A DNA stretch of 32,427 bases from Rikenellaceae bacterium DTU002. GTDB taxonomy: Bacteria; Bacteroidota; Bacteroidia; Bacteroidales; UBA932. Each line of letters starts with the position of its first letter. Within the stretch, counting starts at the first letter, position 1. A model generated the notes under the pieces. That model searched no databases. It was given only the letters and a program-made list of their open reading frames with translations, and was not told the origin of the DNA. Both the position numbers and the translations under genes were made by a program. The stretch lies in NCBI GenBank assembly GCA_001512865.1, contig LFSY01000121.1, positions 14,343 to 46,769 on the forward strand, given 5' to 3'. Below, piece after piece: positions 25,034 to 32,080 of the stretch.

Positions 25034-26641
25034 CTACACTTTTAACCGGCTGTTCAGGCCCGATACCCTGGTGATTCTTTTGCTCACCGTTGCTTCCAGT
25101 ACATCCCGGGGAGCCTGGATCAGCACATGGCTTCTGGCCCTGGTCACGGCCGTATAAAGCAATTCCCGGGTAAGGTTCTTCACCTGGCTGCTGTCTGGGA
25201 GCAGGACAAGTACGTGATCAAATTCAGAACCCTGGCTCTTGTTGACTGTCATCGCAAACACTGTCTCGTAATGCGTCAGGTATCCCGGCAGGATACGCAG
25301 GGGGAGTCCTGCCGGTCCGGGAAACCAGGCATAGAGTCTGTTTTCGGGATCTGACGGATCGCGCCGTATGATCCCCACATCTCCGTTGAAGACCTTCAAC
25401 GCGTACATATTAGCGGTCACCATCACCGGCTGGTTGTGATAAAAACCGGCGGAAGGTTCAAAGCCTATCCCCAGGGACCTGAGGTATGCCGCAACACGCC
25501 GGTTGGTGTGACAGACTCCTTGTTCACCTTCACGTACGGCACACAGAATGCGGATCTTATTGAGCTTATCCAGCGCCATGACAATATCGGGCTCCTGAAT
25601 ATATTCCCGGTACATTTCGGCATATTGCCTGAACAGGGCCGGATCGTATTGCGTATCGATGGATAGGGCCTCGTCGGAATCACGTATGGTACGGGCTATG
25701 CAGTCCGCATCACCCTCCATTACCGAACGGCTGAAAAGTCCAATACCTTTATGGGGGTCAAACCGCCAGCTTTTTGTCAGACGGATCACATACGGGTCAA
25801 GCAGGGTGCCGGCATCTTCTGCTTTACAGAGATCCCCGAAGACACTTCCGGCTTCTACCGAAGCGAGCTGATCCCTGTCTCCCAGCAAAATGATGCGTTT
25901 GTCCGGGTTCACTGCATCCAGCAATTTTGCCATCAGGGCTCCGTCTATCATAGAAGATTCATCGATCACGATCACATCGTTTTCTAACGGATTGTCCGCA
26001 TTGTGACGGAAGAAAACACTGCCTCTGACCGGCCCCAGCAAGCGGTGAATGGTCATGGCCTCGGGCAGATGAGGTATCTCCTGCCGTAGCCCGGCCATGG
26101 ATTCGCTGATCCTGGCAGCGGCTTTGCCCGTAGGAGCAGCCAGGGCAACTTTCAGTCCGGGCTGCATGGCATATAAAACCCTTAGGACTTTACTTACCAG
26201 GGTAGTTTTACCCGTTCCCGGACCCCCGGTAATGATGCAGAAGTTTTCCGTCAGGGCAGGCAGAAACGGCGTGGCATTCCCTCCAAACAGTGCATCGGCA
26301 AAAGACCTGTAAGGCTGCAGTTCACCAAGTCTTGTCTCCCGGAGCGCAGATCCGGACCGGATCAGCAGGCGGATCTTCCGGGCTATGATCGTTTCGTAAT
26401 GAAAATATCTCTGAAAATAGACGTTCCCGTGGAAAAAAATAAAAGGCTTCAGTTCCGTGGGATCATGTGTCAGAAAAGGCCCCGGGTCCAGGATTCCTTC
26501 CGGAAGTTTTTCTTCCGGATCCTCCGGATCGAGGCTACACGGGTCCAGGCACATATGTCCCTCTTCCAGCCGTTTAAACACCAAATAGGCCAAAACCCCC
26601 AGTCCGGGCTGAAGACTGTCATAATAATCGGCAAATATCAC
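25034..26641 (-). CDS. recD: RecD: exodeoxyribonuclease V alpha subunit
   Basis: A 535-residue SF1B helicase; RecD of E. coli is 608. Walker A is 'GGPGTGKT' at residues 139-146, followed by '[17 protein letters not shown]' (motif Ia), '[15 protein letters not shown]' (motif II), '[20 protein letters not shown]' (motif III) and near the C-terminus '[19 protein letters not shown]' and '[10 protein letters not shown]' (motifs V and VI). It is the fast 5'-3' motor of RecBCD. The length and the lack of the long N-terminal extension separate it from RecD2. The start codon is GTG at 26641 and overlaps the TGA of the YjbQ gene by 4 bases (GTGA), an argument for this start and for translational coupling. 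Confidence 0.93.
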   Translation of the reverse strand: MIFADYYDSLQPGLGVLAYLVFKRLEEGHMCLDPCSLDPEDPEEKLPEGILDPGPFLTHDPTELKPFIFFHGNVYFQRYFHYETIIARKIRLLIRSGSALRETRLGELQPYRSFADALFGGNATPFLPALTENFCIITGGPGTGKTTLVSKVLRVLYAMQPGLKVALAAPTGKAAARISESMAGLRQEIPHLPEAMTIHRLLGPVRGSVFFRHNADNPLENDVIVIDESSMIDGALMAKLLDAVNPDKRIILLGDRDQLASVEAGSVFGDLCKAEDAGTLLDPYVIRLTKSWRFDPHKGIGLFSRSVMEGDADCIARTIRDSDEALSIDTQYDPALFRQYAEMYREYIQEPDIVMALDKLNKIRILCAVREGEQGVCHTNRRVAAYLRSLGIGFEPSAGFYHNQPVMVTANMYALKVFNGDVGIIRRDPSDPENRLYAWFPGPAGLPLRILPGYLTHYETVFAMTVNKSQGSEFDHVLVLLPDSSQVKNLTRELLYTAVTRARSHVLIQAPRDVLEATVSKRITRVSGLNSRLKV

Positions 26642-27054
26642 TCTCCGATGATCTTGACCAGTATCCGCTTTTTCCGTTTGCCGTCAAACTCGCCGTAAAA
26701 GATCTGTTCCCAGGTACCGAAATCAAGGCGTCCCTGGGTTACGGCTATTACCACTTCCCTTCCCATCACCTGGCGTTTGAGGTGGGCATCGGCATTATTC
26801 TCCACCCCGTTATGCCGGTATTGGGAATAAGGTTGTTCGGGAGCAAGTCGCTCCAGCCATTTTTCAAAGTCATGATGAAGACCCGATTCATCATCGTTAA
26901 TGAAAACGCTCGAGGTAATGTGCATCGAATTGCACAACAGTATTCCCTCCTGGATACCGCTCTCTTCCAAACACTTAAGCACCTGGGGAGTGATATTGAC
27001 AAAAGCGCGGCGGGTGGGTGTTTCTACATAAAATTCCCGTCTGTATGTTTTCAT
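26638..27054 (-). CDS. YjbQ/UPF0047-family protein
   Basis: A 138-residue protein from the ATG at 27054; an in-frame ATG at 27123 would add residues that do not belong to the family. UPF0047 features are present: '[20 protein letters not shown]', 'YRHN', '[14 protein letters not shown]', and the C-terminal '[19 protein letters not shown]' followed by 'KRILVKIIG'. The family has been annotated as secondary thiamine-phosphate synthase because E. coli YjbQ can replace ThiE when overproduced, but its true role is unresolved. Several His and Asp residues cluster as in a metal or phosphate site. It is the first gene of the YjbQ-recD-recC-recB-amrS unit and overlaps recD by 4 bases. A possible -7 box TATCTTTA is seen upstream on the minus strand near 27080, with one mismatch. 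Confidence 0.9.
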   Translation of the reverse strand: MKTYRREFYVETPTRRAFVNITPQVLKCLEESGIQEGILLCNSMHITSSVFINDDESGLHHDFEKWLERLAPEQPYSQYRHNGVENNADAHLKRQVMGREVVIAVTQGRLDFGTWEQIFYGEFDGKRKKRILVKIIGE

Positions 27055-27136
27055 ATGGATAAAATTTCTACTTTTTAAAGATACAAAAAAAGGGGGGATG
27101 TGCGTATATTTAAACTTTTTCAATCTTTAACCGTTT

Positions 27137-27814
27137 ATGATTCTTCAGAGACGTATGACAGACAACCAGTTCAAGACACACCTGATAGTGGGTGTCATCC
27201 TGACCGTTACGCTTAAACTCATCCTGTACTCAGTCGCCTCTTTAACCATTCCCGATTACCTTCCCTGGGGATACCTCTCCAGGATTCTGCTCTGGATATG
27301 GATGTTTCTTTTATGGCTCTATGTCCGTTATATGGAAAAACAGCCGTTCCTCTGCCTGAAAGAAAAAAAACACACGGTCTTTTTTTACCTGCTGTCGGCT
27401 GTGATCTTGACCGCTGTCATACTGGGGCTCAATCTTTTCCCCGAGATTTTTACGCGGATGAAGATGCCTCTGGCCGATATGCACATTCAGGCCGAGATGA
27501 TGGCCTACCAGCACGAACGTCCTTTCCTGCTGATTCTCACAGCCATTACCGCCGGAATAGTGGAAGAACTGATCTTTCGCGGATATATGCTTCCACGTCT
27601 CGACACCCTGCTGAATAACCAATGGGCGGCCATCATAATCGTGTCCGTATTGTATGCTGCCCTTTATTATACATACGGGACATGGCTCAACATCCTGATC
27701 CCGTTCCTGGGCAGTATTGTGTTCGGGTTTTTCTACCTTAAATACCGCTCGCTTACAGTGGTTGTCCTGGCACGTATTTGCGCACTGCTCATCCTGGGAG
27801 CGATTCGTTTCTGA
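27137..27814 (+). CDS. CPBP-family intramembrane protein lacking canonical histidines
   Basis: A 225-residue polytopic membrane protein (about seven hydrophobic segments) with the CPBP/ABI (Rce1-like) motif 1 E143-E144-L-I-F-R148 in 'VEELIFRGYML'. The family's motif 2 F-x3-H should fall in 'LYAALYYTYG', where F and H are replaced by Y173 and Y177, and the motif 3 His falls in 'VVVLARICAL' at R213. The two histidines that help bind the catalytic metal are therefore missing while the glutamates remain, so the protein may be a pseudo-protease or use another mechanism. Start at 27137; 27155 is an alternative ATG. It overlaps the OsmC-like gene tail to tail by 26 bases. Confidence 0.85.
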   Translation: MILQRRMTDNQFKTHLIVGVILTVTLKLILYSVASLTIPDYLPWGYLSRILLWIWMFLLWLYVRYMEKQPFLCLKEKKHTVFFYLLSAVILTAVILGLNLFPEIFTRMKMPLADMHIQAEMMAYQHERPFLLILTAITAGIVEELIFRGYMLPRLDTLLNNQWAAIIIVSVLYAALYYTYGTWLNILIPFLGSIVFGFFYLKYRSLTVVVLARICALLILGAIRF

Positions 27815-28241
27815 GCATTCCGTTGTGTATTACTATCTCGGTGGTCATTTCCATGACCTGGCGATACACGTGCATGACCCCGCAATAACTTGTTTCTGAA
27901 AGCTCTACGGCACGTCTGAGCTTATCTTCAGGCAAATCTTTGCCCGTGAACTCGTATACTACACGGATCTTGTTATAATGACGGGGATGCTCGTCTGTAA
28001 GGGATCCTTCCACCCGTACCTGGAAACCTTCCGGCTGAACACGCATTTTCTTTAGTATGGAGATCACGTCCATTGCCGTACAGCCGGCCAGTGCCGCCAG
28101 CATAAAAGGTTTGGGTCGCGGACCTTTATCTTCACCCCCAAAGGAAGAGTCGGTATCCATGAGAACCTTATGGCCGCTGATCCCGGCCTCAAACAACATG
28201 TTTCCCAGCCATCCTGCTGTAACTGTTTCTAAATGTCCCAT
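27789..28241 (-). CDS. OsmC-family peroxide/thiol-reactive protein
   Basis: A 150-residue cytoplasmic protein. OsmC hallmarks are 'PKPFMLAALAGCTAMDVISIL' (in part), with C54, and 'LSETSYCGVMHVYRQ' with C120; these two cysteines are the catalytic pair that reduces organic hydroperoxides in OsmC/Ohr. The helix between them ('ILKKMRVQPEGFQVRVEG') and the strand order match the OsmC/YhfA subgroup more than Ohr. YhfA-like members have no firm function, so peroxide reduction is inferred from the family. The start at 28241 is supported by a perfect TATCTTTG box on the minus strand (28269-28262), 20 bases upstream. Confidence 0.92.
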   Translation of the reverse strand: MGHLETVTAGWLGNMLFEAGISGHKVLMDTDSSFGGEDKGPRPKPFMLAALAGCTAMDVISILKKMRVQPEGFQVRVEGSLTDEHPRHYNKIRVVYEFTGKDLPEDKLRRAVELSETSYCGVMHVYRQVMEMTTEIVIHNGMLRNESLPG

Positions 28242-28261
28242 TTTAATTCAGTGTTTTTTTA

Positions 28262-28285
28262 CAAAGATAAAAATTTGTATATTTC
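28262..28285. promoter_or_regulatory. Overlapping divergent promoters between OsmC and SDR genes
   Basis: On the minus strand TATCTTTG (28269-28262) is a perfect TAnnTTTG box 20 bases before the OsmC-like ATG. On the plus strand TATATTTC (28278-28285) is a one-mismatch box 5 bases before the SDR ATG at 28291. The boxes are only 8 bases apart, so the promoters would compete. Confidence 0.5.
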
Positions 28286-28290
28286 GGCTT

Positions 28291-29133
28291 ATGAACCCAG
28301 TGCCCTCAAATAGCTTTTGCGTTGTGACCGGTGCTGCACACGGCCTTGGGAGGGCATTTGCACTGGAGCTGGCAAAAAGACACCTGAATACACTGCTGGT
28401 GGATCTGCCGGAAAACGGGCTAAAGGATCTCTGTGCTCAATTAAGCGGTGAGTATGGTATCTCCTCACGTTGTTTTGAATGCGATCTGACCAGGAAAGAA
28501 GAGGTCATTGCACTGGCCGGGCTTATCAATGAACAGTACAGTGTGTTTATGCTTATCAATAACGCGGGTACGGGAGGGAGCGTTAAATTTGAAGAGGCCC
28601 CTGTGGATTACCTGGACAAGATCATCCAGTTGAACGTTATGGCAACAACGGTGCTGACACACCAGCTGATACCAAATCTGCTGAAACAGGAAAGGGCATA
28701 TATCCTGAACGTATCCAGCATGGCAGCCTTCAGTCCCATTGGATACAAAACGGTTTATCCTGCCTCCAAAGTATTCGTGCACTATTTTTCAAGGAGCCTG
28801 TACCAGGAATATAAAAACACCAATCTGTTTGTGAGTGTGGTCAATCCGGGTCCTATGAAAACAAATCCGGACGTAACCCGCCGGATTGAAAAACAGGGAT
28901 TTTTCGGTCGTTGGGGCAGCATGGTCCCGGAAAAGGTTGCAGAGATCTCTATCAGACAACTGTTCAGGCATGACTCGCTGATCATGCTGAGTCTTGCCAA
29001 TGGGATCAACTGGCTGATCCTCAAACTTGTTCCCATATACATCAGGTTGCCGTTGCTAAGTCTCGCCGTGAAAAGAGAACTTGAGAACCTGCCTCCCTCC
29101 TTTTCTGAGCACACAAATAAGAAACCGGCATGA
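28291..29133 (+). CDS. Short-chain dehydrogenase/reductase
   Basis: A 280-residue SDR. The Rossmann motif is GAAHGLG (residues 14-20), the NNAG element lies in 'MLINNAGTGG', the catalytic Ser is in 'LNVSSMAAF', and Y156-x3-K160 lies in 'VYPASKVF'. The C-terminal part (about 225-265) contains a hydrophobic stretch ('LILKLVPIYIRLPLLSL'), which suggests membrane association, as in 3-ketosphinganine or steroid-type SDRs. The acidic residue in 'LLVDLPE' after strand 2 favours NAD(H). An upstream in-frame extension into the OsmC promoter region was rejected. It overlaps the epimerase/dehydratase gene by 4 bases (ATGA), so the two enzymes probably act in one pathway on a lipid-like substrate; that substrate is not known. 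Confidence 0.88.
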   Translation: MNPVPSNSFCVVTGAAHGLGRAFALELAKRHLNTLLVDLPENGLKDLCAQLSGEYGISSRCFECDLTRKEEVIALAGLINEQYSVFMLINNAGTGGSVKFEEAPVDYLDKIIQLNVMATTVLTHQLIPNLLKQERAYILNVSSMAAFSPIGYKTVYPASKVFVHYFSRSLYQEYKNTNLFVSVVNPGPMKTNPDVTRRIEKQGFFGRWGSMVPEKVAEISIRQLFRHDSLIMLSLANGINWLILKLVPIYIRLPLLSLAVKRELENLPPSFSEHTNKKPA

Positions 29134-30116
29134 AAACGGCATTGGTTACAGGAGCTAACGGATTGCTGGGAACCAGCGTGGTACTGGAATTGCTCGGCCG
29201 TGAATACCATGTGAAAGCCCTTGTACGGGACAAAAAAAAATTTATTGAATATACCCACCCCAATCTGGAACTGGTAACCGGTGATCTGAGAGACCGGAAT
29301 TCCATTCAGCGGGCAGCAATGGATTGCCATTATCTGGTACATACGGCTGCCGATACTTCACAAAAACATCTGAAGCTTTCAGATTACGATCCGGTGAACA
29401 CCCTGGGCACAAAAAACATTCTGGACGTTTGCCGGGAACATAAGATAAAACGGCTGGTATATATTGGAACAGCCAACACCTTTGGGTACGGGACCCGGGA
29501 TAATCCGGGGAATGAAAACGCTCCGGCCAAAGCCCCTTTTACACGATGCCTTTACGCACTCAGCAAGATGAAAGTGCAGGAAATGGTCGATAAAGAAGCT
29601 GCTGACGGCCTGGATGTGGTAACGGTAAGTCCCACTTTCATCATAGGCCCTTACGATCAGAAACCCGGATCGGGCCGGATTATTTGCATGGCTCTGAATA
29701 GAGGCATTGTCTTCTACCCGCCCGGTGGTAAAAATTTCGTTCACGCCGGTGATGTGGCCCGGGGTGTGGCAAACGCTCTTGAAAGCGGAACGGCCGGTGA
29801 AAAATACCTGATGGCTAATGAAAACCTTACCTACCGGGAATTTTTCCGGATCGTATCCCGCCTGACAGGAAATCATCCGGTTATGATCCCGCTGCCGCGC
29901 CTGTTGCTCATTGCCCTGGGACTGGCCGGTGAACTGATAAGGTTGCTGGGCATTTCCACGGAACTTACACTGAACAACATGAAGATCCTTTGTGTTCGGA
30001 ATTATTATACCAATCAGAAAGTCCTGTCCCGGTTCAACATGTCATTTCTCACCACCGAAGAGGCGGTGCGCGATGCATTGAAAACGGGACCTTTCCGTGC
30101 CACGCTTAAATATTAA
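29130..30116 (+). CDS. NAD-dependent epimerase/dehydratase (extended SDR)
   Basis: A 328-residue extended SDR. The NAD-binding motif G8-A-N-G11-x2-G14 is in 'VTGANGLLG', followed by 'LELVTGDLRD' and 'HTAADTS'. Y142-x3-K146 lies in 'LYALSKMK', and 'VVTVSPTFIIGPYD' is typical of the family. It is closest in pattern to dihydroflavonol-reductase, hopanoid-associated (HpnA) and 3-beta-hydroxysteroid dehydrogenase-like proteins; the C-terminus with 'IPLPRLLLIALGLAGELI' fits that subgroup. No hopanoid or squalene genes are visible here. The start overlaps the preceding SDR stop by 4 bases. The fold is certain, the substrate is not. Confidence 0.88.
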   Translation: MKTALVTGANGLLGTSVVLELLGREYHVKALVRDKKKFIEYTHPNLELVTGDLRDRNSIQRAAMDCHYLVHTAADTSQKHLKLSDYDPVNTLGTKNILDVCREHKIKRLVYIGTANTFGYGTRDNPGNENAPAKAPFTRCLYALSKMKVQEMVDKEAADGLDVVTVSPTFIIGPYDQKPGSGRIICMALNRGIVFYPPGGKNFVHAGDVARGVANALESGTAGEKYLMANENLTYREFFRIVSRLTGNHPVMIPLPRLLLIALGLAGELIRLLGISTELTLNNMKILCVRNYYTNQKVLSRFNMSFLTTEEAVRDALKTGPFRATLKY

Positions 30117-30142
30117 TCATAACATTTTTAAAAAGTAAAGCT

Positions 30143-30553
30143 ATGGAATGTTTTATTGAAAATCTGGAATCTTGTGATTTCACGGCCGGCAATTTCCTGT
30201 TCTTTTTGCCTTTTCTTATCATGTGGATCACCTTCTGTATTTATATGTCTGTAATACAGATCGTTGCCATCTGGCATGTATTCACCAAAGCCGGAAAACC
30301 GGGGTGGGCGTGTCTCATACCCGTTTATGACTACCTGGTAGGTTTAAAGATCATTGGAAAACCCTGGTGGTGGATCATCCTTCTGTTTATCCCCTTTGTA
30401 AACTTCATTTTCCTTATATGGGGACTCAATCTGCTGGCCAAAAGTTTTGGCAAAGGGGTCGATTTTACTATTGGGTTGATCTTGCTTCCGTGGATATTTT
30501 TCCCCATACTGGGATTCGGCAAATCTGAATACAAAGGGCCGGCCGGTAAATGA
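30143..30553 (+). CDS. DUF5684-like small membrane protein
   Basis: A 136-residue membrane protein with four hydrophobic segments. The central block 'WHVFTKAGKPGWACLIPVYD' followed by 'GKPWWWIILLFIPFVN' and 'LAKSFGKGVDFTIGLILLPW', with 'ILGFG' and a Tyr close to the end, matches the DUF5684 pattern seen in many Bacteroidetes and Firmicutes; in larger proteins this domain precedes signal-peptidase-like regions. Function unknown. It lies 26 bases after the epimerase gene and 69 bases before the GNAT gene, so it may be the end of the 28291-30553 transcript. Confidence 0.85.
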   Translation: MECFIENLESCDFTAGNFLFFLPFLIMWITFCIYMSVIQIVAIWHVFTKAGKPGWACLIPVYDYLVGLKIIGKPWWWIILLFIPFVNFIFLIWGLNLLAKSFGKGVDFTIGLILLPWIFFPILGFGKSEYKGPAGK

Positions 30554-30622
30554 GAAAAAACCTCAAACGTACCCTCCTTAGCCATGTTTTTTTTATCTTG
30601 CAGTTACAAAACACATTGATCT

Positions 30623-31117
30623 ATGAAAGTAACCTTCGAGACCATGTCCTTTGAGCATAAAAATGCCGTAATGGACATTTTTAATTATTACGTGGACAAC
30701 AGCCTTGCAGCTTATCCGGATGACGTTCTCCCGTATGATTATTACGAAAAATTCCTGGATATGACCAAATGCTATCCTGCATACGTGATCAAGGAAAAAG
30801 ATCAGATCGTCGGATTTTGCCTGCTCCATGCCTACAACCCTTTTCCCACATTCAAGGAATGTGCCGAAATTTCCTATTTCATTTCCCCGGAACATACGGG
30901 AAAGGGCATTGGCAGCATGGCTCTTAAAAGACTTGAGGAGGATGCTCTGAGAGTAGGCATTAAGACCATTCTGGCCAACATATCCTCTGTGAACACCCGC
31001 AGTATAGATTTTCACAAAAAAAACGGATTTGTGGAATGTGGCAGGTTCCAGAAGATTATTACCAAGAAAGGGACTCCGTTTGACATTGTCTGGATGCAGA
31101 AAACACTGGAATGTTAA
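30623..31117 (+). CDS. GNAT-family N-acetyltransferase
   Basis: A 164-residue GNAT of the phosphinothricin-acetyltransferase/YncA-like type. The N-terminal 'IFNYYVDNSLAAYPDD' resembles the substrate-binding part of Pat-like enzymes, and the acetyl-CoA pyrophosphate loop is in 'ISPEHTGKGIGSMAL', followed by 'ILANISSVNTRSIDFHKKNGF', the N-x2-S-x3-H-x-K-x-G-F pattern of motif B. Substrate unknown (an amine of an amino acid or antibiotic-like compound). A TATCTTG stretch (30594-30600), one base short of TAnnTTTG, precedes the start by 22 bases. The last codons overlap those of the LRR lipoprotein on the opposite strand by 4 bases. Confidence 0.9.
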   Translation: MKVTFETMSFEHKNAVMDIFNYYVDNSLAAYPDDVLPYDYYEKFLDMTKCYPAYVIKEKDQIVGFCLLHAYNPFPTFKECAEISYFISPEHTGKGIGSMALKRLEEDALRVGIKTILANISSVNTRSIDFHKKNGFVECGRFQKIITKKGTPFDIVWMQKTLEC

Positions 31118-31845
31118 CCGGCAGCTTCCAGTTTTGTATGGTCGTCTTTTTTTAATTCCACGAGCTTTTGGCCGGAGGCTGTGTTGAGTATTTCCATATA
31201 GGGATTGAAGCTGCAATTCAATGCCTTCAGCTTTGGATTGCCGCTTATGTCCAGACTTTTTAATTTGTTCTGGGTACAACTCAGCGTTGTCAGCTCGGGG
31301 TTACCCCCAAGATAAGGGGTCTCCAGATTGTTTCTCCAGCACCAGAGAAATTCCAGTTTGCTACACCGGCTGATATCCAGTTCAACCAGCCTGTTCATGG
31401 CACAGAGCAAATATTCCAGTTTTTCGTTGGATCGCAGATCGAGGGTTTCCAAATGGTTCTTGCCGCATATCAGGTGTACCAGCTCCCTGTTCCCGCTCAG
31501 GTCAAGGGACGTCAACCGGTTGGACCTGCAGGACAGGCGTTCCAGCTTCCTGTTGGCGCTCAGATCGAGCGATGTCAGTTGGTTCTGGTTGCACTCCAGA
31601 ATACGAAGCGATGTGAAATACGCTATCCCCTCCAGGGATTCAATACCCCGGTGATTGCAGACCATGATCTGAACACTGTCTGCTTCAGCATAATTTATTT
31701 TCCTGTCATTGTCTGTATCAAAATGTTCCAGACAATACTGATTGAAAGCGGGGTCGGGGATCTGGACATAACCGTTTTTATCACAAGAAGTTACGCACAT
31801 CCATACCACCATAACGGCGACCATAAAAGAGCTTCTGGCACTCAT
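31114..31845 (-). CDS. EF-hand and leucine-rich-repeat lipoprotein
   Basis: A 243-residue protein from the ATG at 31845 (an in-frame ATG at 31881 is possible but lies in the promoter's initial region). The signal peptide ends in lipobox VTSC (Cys 21), so it is a surface or periplasmic lipoprotein. Residues 43-54 form a canonical EF-hand calcium loop, D43-x-D45-x-D47-x2-I50-x3-E54. Residues 80-226 are seven leucine-rich repeats with an exact 21-residue period (consensus L-x-x-L-x-C-x-x-N-x-L-x-x-L-D-L-S-x-N-x-x), like internalin- and BspA-type repeats. It may bind a host or cell-surface ligand. The minus-strand promoter TTTG - 19 bases - TAATTTTG lies upstream. Its end overlaps the GNAT gene by 4 bases. 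Confidence 0.88.
   Translation of the reverse strand: MSARSSFMVAVMVVWMCVTSCDKNGYVQIPDPAFNQYCLEHFDTDNDRKINYAEADSVQIMVCNHRGIESLEGIAYFTSLRILECNQNQLTSLDLSANRKLERLSCRSNRLTSLDLSGNRELVHLICGKNHLETLDLRSNEKLEYLLCAMNRLVELDISRCSKLEFLWCWRNNLETPYLGGNPELTTLSCTQNKLKSLDISGNPKLKALNCSFNPYMEILNTASGQKLVELKKDDHTKLEAAG
31168..31608 (-). repeat. Seven 63-base leucine-rich-repeat coding units
   Basis: Seven units of exactly 63 bases (21 residues) encode the LRR array of the lipoprotein, without insertions. The units differ at many positions, so the array is not recent. Confidence 0.85.
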
Positions 31846-31889
31846 GATATAACAAGTAATTAACAATGAACAGTTTAACAACAGGATGG

Positions 31890-31920
31890 CAAAATTAAAA
31901 CTTTATATGGAACAGACAAA
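31890..31920 (-). promoter_or_regulatory. Promoter of the LRR lipoprotein gene
   Basis: On the minus strand TTTG (31920-31917), a 19-base spacer, then TAATTTTG (31897-31890), both exact matches to the Bacteroidetes promoter. The box ends 44 bases before the ATG at 31845. Confidence 0.65.
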
Positions 31921-31973
31921 AAAATGTTCCTCAACTAAATGTGCATTATTTGTTGATAATCTTTTGAGTGAAA

Positions 31974-32005
31974 TTTGCCTCATTAAAAAAACAAACGTAT
32001 CTTTG
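31974..32005 (+). promoter_or_regulatory. Orphan promoter, TTTG - 20 bases - TATCTTTG
   Basis: TTTG at 31974-31977 and TATCTTTG at 31998-32005 are perfect consensus elements with a 20-base spacer, the strongest plus-strand promoter match in the window. No conventional plus-strand gene follows; the transcript would start near 32012 and run into the hairpin at 32024-32056 and then antisense to the protease gene. Confidence 0.6.
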
Positions 32006-32023
32006 CAGCTCATAATGAATATT

Positions 32024-32056
32024 GAAGCCGTTCGAGTACCCATACTGAACGGCTTC
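32024..32056. other. Strong inverted repeat (possible terminator or structured RNA)
   Basis: GAAGCCGTTC at 32024-32033 is a perfect 10-base inverted repeat of GAACGGCTTC at 32047-32056. Allowing one bulged G at 32034, AGT (32035-32037) and ACT (32044-32046) extend the stem to 13 pairs with a 6-base loop. No U-rich tail follows directly on either strand. It is 25 bases beyond the protease stop, so it may terminate that gene, or form the start of a small RNA made from the 31974-32005 promoter. Confidence 0.6.
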
Positions 32057-32080
32057 TTCGATTTACGGCTTTGCCCGTTG

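Noticed and set aside
28057-28290. An N-terminal extension of the SDR at 28291 by 78 codons.
   Set aside because: It would run antisense through the OsmC-like gene and both promoters, and the Rossmann motif sits at the correct distance from the ATG at 28291.
32024-32060. GTTCGAGTACC within the hairpin looks like a tRNA T-loop.
   Set aside because: No acceptor stem, D-arm or anticodon arm can be drawn around it; the inverted repeat explains the sequence better.
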